Below are positions 7,014 through 13,517 of a DNA stretch of 13,890 nt, piece by piece. Made by a program: the position numbers and the translations under genes. The DNA comes from UBA1370 sp964515115. Lineage in GTDB: Bacteria; Patescibacteriota; Microgenomatia; UBA1400; PJMF01. The notes below the pieces were generated by a model. That model made no database searches, had not been told where the DNA came from, and saw nothing but the letters and a program-made list of their open reading frames with translations. Position 1 is the stretch's first letter. The number at the start of each line of letters is the position of its first letter. The DNA is taken from positions 1-13,890 of the forward strand of contig CAZESB010000018.1 of NCBI GenBank assembly GCA_964515115.1, written 5' to 3'.

Positions 7014-9137
7014 ATGTCATCTTCCCGCGCTTTTTCCATTCAGTCTCTGTCACTGGTCACCATTATTGGCGCTGTCGTCGCAGTAATTTTGCTGCTGCTG
7101 CCTTTCACCGACTCTTTTATTGCCCACACCAAGCTTTATTTACTTTTAGCCGCTGGCTTGCTTGTGACTGTCCTCTATCTGGTTCGGGCTATCAAAAGAA
7201 ACAGTCTGGATTTTGTGTTGAGCCCTTTTACTACGCCACTGATGGTTTTTGGCGCGGCTGCTCTAATTTCTTCACTTTTCACTAATAGTTATCCGGTGGA
7301 AAATTTGCTGGGTATGGGTGGCGCGTATGTGGCCATGGTCTTGATCGCCATTTTTGGCACCTCTCTGCTGCCAAGAGATTCCGCCCGGCCATTCTTGACA
7401 ACTCTAGGCCTGGTGGGAGTGGTTTTATTCGCCCTTTCTTTACTGCAATTTGTGGGCCTGGGTCCGGCTCAGTGGTTTAATGCCATGTGGAATTTTGAAA
7501 TACCCAGCGGTTTAATCTTCAACTTGGCGGGCTCTACACTCATCGCTTTGCAGGTATCTGTGGTGGGATTGGTGGGCATTGCCGGCTATTATTACATCCA
7601 CCGTCGCTTGCCTAGTTTGATGATGGCAGCCGTGCCGATTTTGCTGATTGCGGTGGCAGTGTTTGGCTGGTCGATTCTGCCTGGAAAAGACACTTCCGTA
7701 GTGTTGCCTTCATACGCGGCCAGTTGGTCGGTGGCGCTGGACGCACTGCGCTCACCGCGCTCGGCCATTATTGGGGTTGGACCGGAAAGCTATGTCAACG
7801 TTTACGCTCAATTTAAACCACTTTGGGTCAATACGCAAGAGCACTGGAACATCAATTTCAATCAAGCTGCCAACGTGCCTCTCACTTTGATTGCTACCAT
7901 GGGTTTGTTTGGACTGGCTGCTTGGGTGGTTTTTGCTTTGGCTGCTTTAAAAATGATCAAAGTCGTTAGTAGGGAAAATTTGCCTTTGGCCTGGATGGTG
8001 GTCGCCATGTTGCTGCTGCACCTTTTGCTGCCAACCAATTTGGTAATGCTGACTATTTTGGGCATTACTCTGGCGGTTTTGGGGGCGGCTGAAAGACACC
8101 GCTTACCAGCGGTAAAAATGCAAACTTTGTCTGCTCGCATAACCAATCAGCAGCAAGCTGATGCTACAACAGCACACTCCAACACAGTTAGTCCATTCAA
8201 TATTATAGCTATCGCCTTTCTTTTGGGAGCGCTGCTTTTATCGTATTTTGTGGGCCAAAGTTACGCTGCCCAGGTTTACATGAACGAATCCAACAAAGCA
8301 GCTATGAAAAATGATGCTGTTAAAACCTATGAGCTGCAACAACAGGCTATTGTCCTCAACCCTTATCTCGACTCCTTCCGTCGCCGCTATGCCATGACTA
8401 ATATGCTGATCGCCATCGCTATTTCCAACCGTGCCGATGCTACCGAGCAAGACCAGCAACAAATTTCAGAATTGCTGCAGCAATCCATTCGTGAGGCTCG
8501 GGCTGCTACCATGCTTGACCCGGGCGATAGCCAGAACTGGCTGACTTTGGCGCAAATTTATGAGCAAATGATTGGGGTAACCGACGAAGCTGTCCAGTGG
8601 GCGATTCAGAGCTATGTTTCCGCTATCGAAACTAACCCCACCGATCCAAGTTTGCGGATTGCTTTGGGAGGAATTTTCCTTGGGCAAGAAGAGTACGAGC
8701 AAGCGGCTAACATTTTCAACGGTGCCATCGAGGTCAAGCCTGACTTCCCCAATAGCTACTACAACTTTGCCATCGCCATGGAAAATCTCGAGCGGTATGA
8801 GGCGGCCAAGTCTGCCTATCAGCAGGTGCTGGTTCTCCTTGATCCGGATACCGAAGATTACACCCAGGTTACTGAAAGGCTGGAGGCAGTTGAAGCTATT
8901 CTGGCCGAGCGCGGTGAGACTGAAGAAGGTGCGGCTGGCGGAGCCGCTGGCGTGGATGCCGATCAATCCACTAGCCTTACTCCCTCAATCCTCGACCAAA
9001 ACTTGCAACCTCAACAAAATGTGGTGGGTAACCCAGGCGGAGTTGAGCTGAATCGCGACGGGACTTCCAACACTACTCTGCCAGCGGATGACCTGACCGG
9101 AACGCCGGAGGCTACTGGCGAGCCGGAGGCGTTGTAG
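7014..9137 (+). CDS. Polytopic membrane protein: O-antigen-ligase-like N-terminal domain with C-terminal TPR repeats
   Basis: This is a 707-residue protein. About ten hydrophobic segments occupy residues 12-358 and one more lies at 397-414. The extracytoplasmic loop at about 223-285 contains LRSPRSAIIGVGPESY followed by YAQFKP, resembling the loop of the O-antigen ligase/polymerase (Wzy/WaaL, PglL-type) superfamily. Residues about 430-611 form TPR helices; the clearest are LRIALGGIFLGQEEYEQAANIFNGAI and SYYNFAIAMENLERYEAAKSAYQQVL. The last 75 residues are Gly/Ala/Thr/Glu-rich and probably disordered. Such enzymes transfer or polymerise lipid-linked glycans on the outer face of the membrane; acting on the nearby pilins is my inference. 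It is transcribed alone. The start at 7014 is the first ATG giving a complete first membrane segment; no Shine-Dalgarno sequence is seen. Confidence 0.8.
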   Translation: MSSSRAFSIQSLSLVTIIGAVVAVILLLLPFTDSFIAHTKLYLLLAAGLLVTVLYLVRAIKRNSLDFVLSPFTTPLMVFGAAALISSLFTNSYPVENLLGMGGAYVAMVLIAIFGTSLLPRDSARPFLTTLGLVGVVLFALSLLQFVGLGPAQWFNAMWNFEIPSGLIFNLAGSTLIALQVSVVGLVGIAGYYYIHRRLPSLMMAAVPILLIAVAVFGWSILPGKDTSVVLPSYAASWSVALDALRSPRSAIIGVGPESYVNVYAQFKPLWVNTQEHWNINFNQAANVPLTLIATMGLFGLAAWVVFALAALKMIKVVSRENLPLAWMVVAMLLLHLLLPTNLVMLTILGITLAVLGAAERHRLPAVKMQTLSARITNQQQADATTAHSNTVSPFNIIAIAFLLGALLLSYFVGQSYAAQVYMNESNKAAMKNDAVKTYELQQQAIVLNPYLDSFRRRYAMTNMLIAIAISNRADATEQDQQQISELLQQSIREARAATMLDPGDSQNWLTLAQIYEQMIGVTDEAVQWAIQSYVSAIETNPTDPSLRIALGGIFLGQEEYEQAANIFNGAIEVKPDFPNSYYNFAIAMENLERYEAAKSAYQQVLVLLDPDTEDYTQVTERLEAVEAILAERGETEEGAAGGAAGVDADQSTSLTPSILDQNLQPQQNVVGNPGGVELNRDGTSNTTLPADDLTGTPEATGEPEAL

Positions 9138-9163
9138 ATAAACTCAATTTGACTTCTTTAGTC

Positions 9164-9241
9164 ATGTTAAAGCTTGACTTCAACACAAATCAAGCGTACA
9201 CCCCAAAGCAAGTTGCGGAGATGTTGCGTTCATTCAGTTGA
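9164..9241 (+). pseudogene. 25-codon reading frame resembling the start of an excisionase-type (HTH_17) protein
   Basis: ATG to TGA encodes 25 residues containing YTPKQVAEML, very like the first helix of excisionase/MerR-type helix-turn-helix domains (TPKEVAELL...). It stops before the second helix, and neither other frame clearly continues the domain. It has no ribosome site. It may be a gene remnant or chance. The rest of the spacer holds short hairpins: TGACT/AGTCA (9150-9164) and GCTTGA/TCAAGC (9172-9195). Confidence 0.22.
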
Positions 9242-9274
9242 GTCAATTTCCCTGAAAACCCAGTACCTCTCCAC

Positions 9275-9304
9275 AAAAAACAACTGAGTTGATCGGTTTT
9301 TTTT
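9275..9304. terminator. Possible bidirectional terminator between convergent genes
   Basis: AAAAAA, then the hairpin CAAC-TGA-GTTG (9281-9291), five bases and T8 (9297-9304). Read on either strand, a short hairpin is followed by a T run: T8 for the TPR gene and T6 directly after the stem for the obg gene. The 4-bp stem is weak. Confidence 0.4.
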
Positions 9305-9339
9305 CTTATTGACCAGCAGCATACTTTCTTTTTGAAATA

Positions 9340-9383
9340 TTTAGTACTAAAACATAGAGAATCTCATAAAATTTAGTACTAAA
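9340..9383. repeat. Two copies of the perfect 12-bp palindrome TTTAGTACTAAA
   Basis: Copies at 9340-9351 and 9372-9383 are exactly 32 bp apart, both within ATTTAGTACTAAAA. They are flanked by a direct repeat TTTTTGAAAT (9329-9338, 9385-9394). The region is AT-rich, non-coding and lies between the 3' ends of convergent genes, just before the obg stop. Confidence 0.7.
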
Positions 9384-9409
9384 ATTTTTGAAATTATTCA
9401 GGGTTTGAC

Positions 9410-10669
9410 CTAGGACGTGGTTTCGGGCGTGACCAGGCGGAAAAGTTTTTGGCGCAGTTTGTCGATATTTTCGCTGGTGGCGGCGCTGAACAGGATTATT
9501 TCCAGACCTTGTTTTTTGAAAACCTGCTTGATAGCAGCGCTGAGTTCCTGATCGTAAAGATCAGCTTTGTTGATACCTAAAAGGAAAGGTTTTTGCGTCA
9601 GTAATTTGCCATGCTGGGCCAATTCTTTTTTTAAGCTAGTAAATTGATTGAGCACTTGGCTGGCCTTCTCTGCTGCCGTGAGCGAGTCGTCAAAAACCAC
9701 TGCTTCATCCAAAGCCAAAACATACAAAAGCGCTGAGCAATTTTCAATGTGGCGCAAAAAGTCAAAACCCAAGCCTTTACCGGCGCTGGCGCCTTCAATC
9801 AAGCCCGGAATATCGGCGATGACTAGTTCTTGGGTGTTTTTGTTCGAGTCCGGGCCCTGGGCGGACATAATGCCCAGGTGAGGTTCGAGAGTAGTAAAGG
9901 GATAGTTGGCCACTTTGGGCCTGGCGCTGGTGAGAACTGAGAGCAAGGTACTTTTGCCGGCGTTGGGAAAGCCAACCAGGCCGAGATCGGCCAGGAGCTT
10001 GAGTTCCAGGATAACGACGCGTTTTTCTCCGGGCGTGCCGTATTCCGCCTCCAGCGGCGTGGTATTTTCCGGCCCTTTGAAGCTGACGTTACCTCGACCA
10101 CCAAAGCCGCCCTGGCAAATAATGACTTCCTGGCCGTCGGCGGTGATAGTGGCCACTTTGATTTTTTGCGGGCTGTGATAGGCGGTGTTGGCAAATGTTT
10201 GGATGGGAGCTGAAATTGTTTCACCGTCGAGGGTGGTGAGCCATGGCTGCTCTGGCTGGCCGGCCGGGCTCTGGCCTTCTTTTTCTAGGTAGTACTTGTC
10301 TCTGCTGAAGTCGTTTTTTTTCCAAAGTGAATCAATGCCCAGCGTCATTCGGCGTTGGCGAGCAGTTTCGTTTTCTGCCGCCACCCAAATTTCCGTACCA
10401 ATGGGGACAGTTAAAGTGGTGGGCTCGCCTTTGCGACCGTATTTTTTACGGCTGCCACCCGCCTGCCCCTGACCAGCACTATACGCTACTTTTCCTGCAT
10501 ATTTCTTGAGCGTGGCCAGTTTGCGGCTGCCAACTATTTTAATATTGCCGCCATCACCACCACTACCACCATCAGGGCCACCTTTCAGCACGTACTTCTC
10601 ACGCCTGAAACTCACCCTGCCGTTACCACCATCGCCAGCTTGTAAAATTAAAGTTACTAAATCAGTCAT
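9410..10669 (-). CDS. obg: Obg-family GTPase (CgtA/ObgE-like) with enlarged N-terminal Obg domain
   Basis: This is a 419-residue protein. The Gly-rich Obg fold occupies about residues 1-217 (GDGGNGRVSFRREKYV, GGPDGGSGGDGG, CQGGFGGRGN). The G domain has G1 GFPNAGKST (233-241), switch TT (259-260), G3 DIPGL (286-290), G4 NKAD (367-370) and G5 SAA (395-397). Obg proteins bind the 50S ribosomal subunit and act in assembly and (p)ppGpp-linked growth control. Two oddities: about 70 extra residues sit between VPIGT (88) and the QGGFGGRGN strand, where Bacillus subtilis Obg has a short hairpin; and the protein ends right after the G domain, without the OCT domain of many Obg proteins. It starts 21 bp after the M23 gene on the same strand, so they are probably cotranscribed. 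No Shine-Dalgarno sequence is visible. Stop is TAG. Confidence 0.95.
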   Translation of the reverse strand: MTDLVTLILQAGDGGNGRVSFRREKYVLKGGPDGGSGGDGGNIKIVGSRKLATLKKYAGKVAYSAGQGQAGGSRKKYGRKGEPTTLTVPIGTEIWVAAENETARQRRMTLGIDSLWKKNDFSRDKYYLEKEGQSPAGQPEQPWLTTLDGETISAPIQTFANTAYHSPQKIKVATITADGQEVIICQGGFGGRGNVSFKGPENTTPLEAEYGTPGEKRVVILELKLLADLGLVGFPNAGKSTLLSVLTSARPKVANYPFTTLEPHLGIMSAQGPDSNKNTQELVIADIPGLIEGASAGKGLGFDFLRHIENCSALLYVLALDEAVVFDDSLTAAEKASQVLNQFTSLKKELAQHGKLLTQKPFLLGINKADLYDQELSAAIKQVFKKQGLEIILFSAATSENIDKLRQKLFRLVTPETTS

Positions 10670-10690
10670 AAAAGTTGAACTTGGTATATT

Positions 10691-11827
10691 CTACCTTAAA
10701 AATCCCAAAGGATTGTGCAACACTCCGCCCTGCCTGATTTCGAAGTGGACATGAACACCAGTGGAGCGACCGGTACTACCCATCTGGCCCACTACATCAC
10801 CGCGGTTGACTCGCTGGCCCGGACTAACTTGCAAAACACTCAAGTGGCCGTAAAGCGTCTGGTAGCCATTGCCGTGATCGATCACCACCCGATTGCCATA
10901 ACCCCAGTTGTCCGGCCAACCGGCTACAATCACCGTGCCGCTGTCCGCTGCCAGAATTGGGCCACCACTCAAGTTGGAAATGTCGACGGCCTTGTGATAA
11001 AAACTGTAACCCTGCGAAATCCGACCAGCCGCTGGCCAAACAAAAGAACCAAAAGCGTTGACGGTACCGGCATCGGGCGTGGTCACTACTGTGCGGGAAG
11101 GTGTGGTAACCTGTCGTACCGGCGCTGTTCGTTGCGGCGGCACACCTTGAGGCACCATGATAAACTGGCCAGTGGCCAGCTCAAAAGTTTCATCATCCAA
11201 AAATTCGTTAAAAGGATAGTCAACAATCACCTGCGCTTGAGAACCGTCAAGACCGTAGCGTCGACCGACAGAATAAATCGTCTCGCCCCGCTGCACTTTG
11301 TGTCTGACTCCATCTACCGGCAAAATTCTCAACTCCATACCAGGTTTGATGGCCGCATTTTCCGCCAGATCATTTTCCCAAAGAATAGTCGAAACATCCA
11401 AGTTGTAGCGCTCGGCAATCCGGGATAACGTCTCCCCTTCCTGCACCGTGTGAGTAATGATCTCCCCTCCCCGGAACTGGCGCACTTCTTCCGCTTGCTG
11501 AGTGGAAAAACCAACGCCATAAGCGCTGGCACTTAAAACTCCCTGAGAAACCTGCTGTTGAGGTTCTTCTTGAGCACCGGAAAAAATCACCGGGCCAACG
11601 GTAATGACGAAAAAAACCAGCCCAATCGTGCCAAAATGCAGAAACGGCCGAACATAGCGGCCACGTTTTTGGTAGAGGAAATCGACAATTACATCCTTGA
11701 AAAACTCAAAGCGAGCAAACCATTTGTAAAAACGACGCCTGACATAATCTTTGAGGAAGTTGAAAAACTCACTAATTTCCTTAAAAACGGCAGGCACTTT
11801 AAGTTTAACGGTGATTTTTCTTGCCAT
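10691..11827 (-). CDS. Membrane-anchored murein hydrolase: two LysM domains and M23 peptidase
   Basis: This is a 378-residue protein. A basic, aromatic-rich cytoplasmic segment (1-63) precedes one membrane helix (about 64-83), so it is a type II membrane protein without a cleavable signal. Two LysM domains follow (about 124-169, HTVQEGETLSRIAERYNL; and about 174-226, HKVQRGETIYSVGRRYGL), then a Pro/Thr linker and a C-terminal M23 (LytM/lysostaphin-type) domain (about 260-378). All zinc and catalytic residues are present: H278 and D282 (HKAVD), H328 (YGHLS), and H359 and H361 (HVHFE). The family cleaves peptidoglycan cross-links or activates amidases during growth and division. It lies between rho and obg on the same strand, 84 bp after rho, with a T-rich stretch in that gap. 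No strong Shine-Dalgarno sequence. Stop is TAG. Confidence 0.93.
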   Translation of the reverse strand: MARKITVKLKVPAVFKEISEFFNFLKDYVRRRFYKWFARFEFFKDVIVDFLYQKRGRYVRPFLHFGTIGLVFFVITVGPVIFSGAQEEPQQQVSQGVLSASAYGVGFSTQQAEEVRQFRGGEIITHTVQEGETLSRIAERYNLDVSTILWENDLAENAAIKPGMELRILPVDGVRHKVQRGETIYSVGRRYGLDGSQAQVIVDYPFNEFLDDETFELATGQFIMVPQGVPPQRTAPVRQVTTPSRTVVTTPDAGTVNAFGSFVWPAAGRISQGYSFYHKAVDISNLSGGPILAADSGTVIVAGWPDNWGYGNRVVIDHGNGYQTLYGHLSVLQVSPGQRVNRGDVVGQMGSTGRSTGVHVHFEIRQGGVLHNPLGFLR

Positions 11828-11911
11828 AACACTCTACTGTATCGTACTAGCAGCTCGAAAAAAAGAAAAGAGGTAGCGCGTGGTGAGTGTGCAGTCCGCT
11901 AGCAGCACCAA

Positions 11912-13288
11912 CTAAGCCTCTTTCAAGGAAGCCAGGAATTCTTTGTTAGACTTGGTTCGTTTAAGCTGATCAACCAAAGTTCTGGTCCGCTCTTCCCGAT
12001 CCAACATATCCAACATTCGGTGCAAAGTGGTAATAGACTGATAAGTCATGCCCTCAATCAGCAGATCATCGCGGCGAGTACCGGATTTCTGGACATCGAT
12101 GGCCGGATAGACCCGACGCTCAGCCAGGCGGCGATCCAAATGCACTTCTTGGTTGCCGGTGCCTTTGAACTCTTCATAAATCAGGTCATCCATCCTTGAG
12201 CCAGTATCCACCAAAGCCGTACCAATAATAGTCAGTGAGCCGGGAATTTCAAAATTCCGAGCCGCGCCGAAGAATTTCTTGGGCGGAAACAGGGCCGCCG
12301 GATCAAAACCACCGGAAAGAGTCCTCCCAGAAGTGGGAATAGCCAAGTTGTAGGCCCGCGCCAGCCTGGTAATGGAGTCAAGTAGAATCAAAACATCCTT
12401 GCCCATCTCGACCATCCGCTTGGCTTTAGCCAGCGCCAGTTCGGCCACCCGAACTTGATCCTCAGCGGATTCGTCAAAGTTGCTGGCTGCTACTTCACCT
12501 TTACCTTTCGTCAGGTTTTCAATGTGACGACGAATATCGGTCACTTCCTCCGGCCGTTCACCCACCAAAACCGCCATGATGTGAATCTCGGGGTGATTGG
12601 TGGCTACACCGCTGGCCATATCCTTGAGCAGCGTGGTTTTACCAGCCTTAGGAGGAGAAACCAAAAGACTTCTCTGCCCTTTGCCGATCGGCGCAATCAT
12701 GTCGATAATTCTGAGGGAAAGCGGCTCATCGCCGATTTCCAGTCTGATCTGTGAGTCGGGATAAACCGGCGTGAGGCGCATAAACTCGGTGCGCTTGCTG
12801 TTAAGCACTTCTTCCACCGGCAGGCCGTTGACTTTATCGACCTTCAAAAGCCCCCAATAGCGCTCATTTTCTTTCGGTTCACGCACGGGGCCTTCCACTA
12901 CGTCGCCCGGACGCAGCTTGAAGCGCCGAATCTGAGAGGTGGAAATGTAAGCATCGCCCTCTTCGTCACCACTGAGAGTGACTCGCAGCACGCCGTGGCC
13001 ATCGCGGGAAGTATCTAGCACACCCGTAATCATCCGGGTGGCTCTGTCTTTGCCGCGCTTGGAGTTTGAGTTTGAGTTTGACTGGCCTGGGCCTGGGTTA
13101 GAACCTGAATCGGTCTGCTCTGCTTCCGCCGGCTGGTCCGACAAACCTGACGAGTTTGACAAATTTGACAACTCCGCCGCCGCGCCCTCATCCACAGGAC
13201 TTTGCAATGGCACTACGGGAACGGTTTTGCGCTCCGGTCTTACTGTTTTGGTTGCATCATTCGCTGATGCAGTGGGTTTTTTTGGCAT
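11912..13288 (-). CDS. rho: Transcription termination factor Rho
   Basis: This is a 458-residue protein. The cold-shock-type RNA-binding domain covers about residues 88-155 (GVLDTSRDGHGVLR, DAYISTSQIRRFKLRPGD, NERYWGLLKV). The RecA-like ATPase has Walker A PPKAGKTT (212-219), GERPEEVTD (243-251), Walker B ILLDS (301-305), LARAYN (309-314) and DTGSRMDDLIYEEFKGTGN (361-379). Rho is the hexameric RNA translocase that ends transcription at C-rich sites. Instead of the usual N-terminal helix bundle, residues 1-80 are low complexity (Ser/Asn/Pro/Glu, with SNSNSNSK encoded by a tandem hexanucleotide at 13062-13079), probably disordered. A GAGGTG sequence lies 12 nt before the ATG, rather far for a ribosome site. 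The leader is C-rich with two promoter candidates. It is followed on the same strand by the M23 and obg genes. Stop is TAG. Confidence 0.97.
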   Translation of the reverse strand: MPKKPTASANDATKTVRPERKTVPVVPLQSPVDEGAAAELSNLSNSSGLSDQPAEAEQTDSGSNPGPGQSNSNSNSKRGKDRATRMITGVLDTSRDGHGVLRVTLSGDEEGDAYISTSQIRRFKLRPGDVVEGPVREPKENERYWGLLKVDKVNGLPVEEVLNSKRTEFMRLTPVYPDSQIRLEIGDEPLSLRIIDMIAPIGKGQRSLLVSPPKAGKTTLLKDMASGVATNHPEIHIMAVLVGERPEEVTDIRRHIENLTKGKGEVAASNFDESAEDQVRVAELALAKAKRMVEMGKDVLILLDSITRLARAYNLAIPTSGRTLSGGFDPAALFPPKKFFGAARNFEIPGSLTIIGTALVDTGSRMDDLIYEEFKGTGNQEVHLDRRLAERRVYPAIDVQKSGTRRDDLLIEGMTYQSITTLHRMLDMLDREERTRTLVDQLKRTKSNKEFLASLKEA

Positions 13289-13427
13289 AAATTTCTACAA
13301 GCACCTCGTGCTAATACTAAATAATATTACTGTTGAACTCTTGATAGCAATGCATTATGAAAAAATAAATCTAGCTTAGTTATCTTGGTAAATTGGTAAA
13401 ACAAAATCAGGGTAACTTTTGGGGTTG
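13289..13427 (-). promoter_or_regulatory. C-rich, G-poor leader of rho, possible autogenous attenuation region
   Basis: The first 60 nt of the predicted transcript have 16 C and 5 G by hand count, with repeated ACC/CCC clusters and little pairing. This resembles a Rho utilisation region. Further along, a 12-codon frame (13355-13317, MHCYQEFNSNII then TAG) ends about 28 nt before the rho start but has no ribosome site. In Escherichia coli rho is autoregulated by attenuation in its leader; the same here is inference. Positions 13463-13517, upstream of the promoter, hold nested inverted repeats (GCGTG/CACGC around GAGC/GCTC) after the PIN gene. Confidence 0.4.
13321..13350 (-). promoter_or_regulatory. 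Proximal promoter candidate of rho
   Basis: On the minus strand TTGCTA (13350-13345), 18 bp and TATTAT (13326-13321) predict a start near 13314 and a leader of about 26 nt. Confidence 0.4.
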
Positions 13428-13433
13428 AAGAGT

Positions 13434-13462
13434 ATTATGCCAGAATTGGCCAAAAAAGTCAA
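13434..13462 (-). promoter_or_regulatory. Distal promoter of rho, same hexamers as the ATPase promoter
   Basis: On the minus strand TTGACT (13462-13457), exactly 17 bp and CATAAT (13439-13434). Both hexamers and the spacing equal those at 6823-6851. The predicted start near 13427 gives a leader of about 140 nt. Confidence 0.6.
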
Positions 13463-13517
13463 TTTTTGCGTGCTACTCACCTGAGCGCTGCTCACCAAAT
13501 CACTATCTGAACACGCG

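Noticed and set aside
3565..9364. GAGAATCTC palindrome in both convergent spacers (about 3566-3574 and 9356-9364)
   Set aside because: A 9-bp match seen twice in 14 kb is weak evidence, and the flanks differ; I did not treat it as a shared element.
10715..11428. 237-codon open frame on the plus strand
   Set aside because: Fully antisense to the M23/LysM gene, whose catalytic motifs are complete; the frame shows no recognisable domain and is composed of shadow codons.
13021..13040. CACCCG/CGGGTG hairpin that could be a terminator
   Set aside because: It lies inside the rho coding sequence, has no T tract and is explained by the codons there.
3700..13320. Shared 12-mer TGCTAATACTAA at 3700-3711 and 13309-13320
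   Set aside because: A few identical 12-mers are expected by chance in 14 kb; one copy overlaps a pilin stop codon and the contexts have nothing else in common.
12978..13379. 133-codon plus-strand frame over the rho start and leader
   Set aside because: Antisense to the low-complexity N-terminus of rho; its acidic repeats are the complement of the hexanucleotide repeats there.
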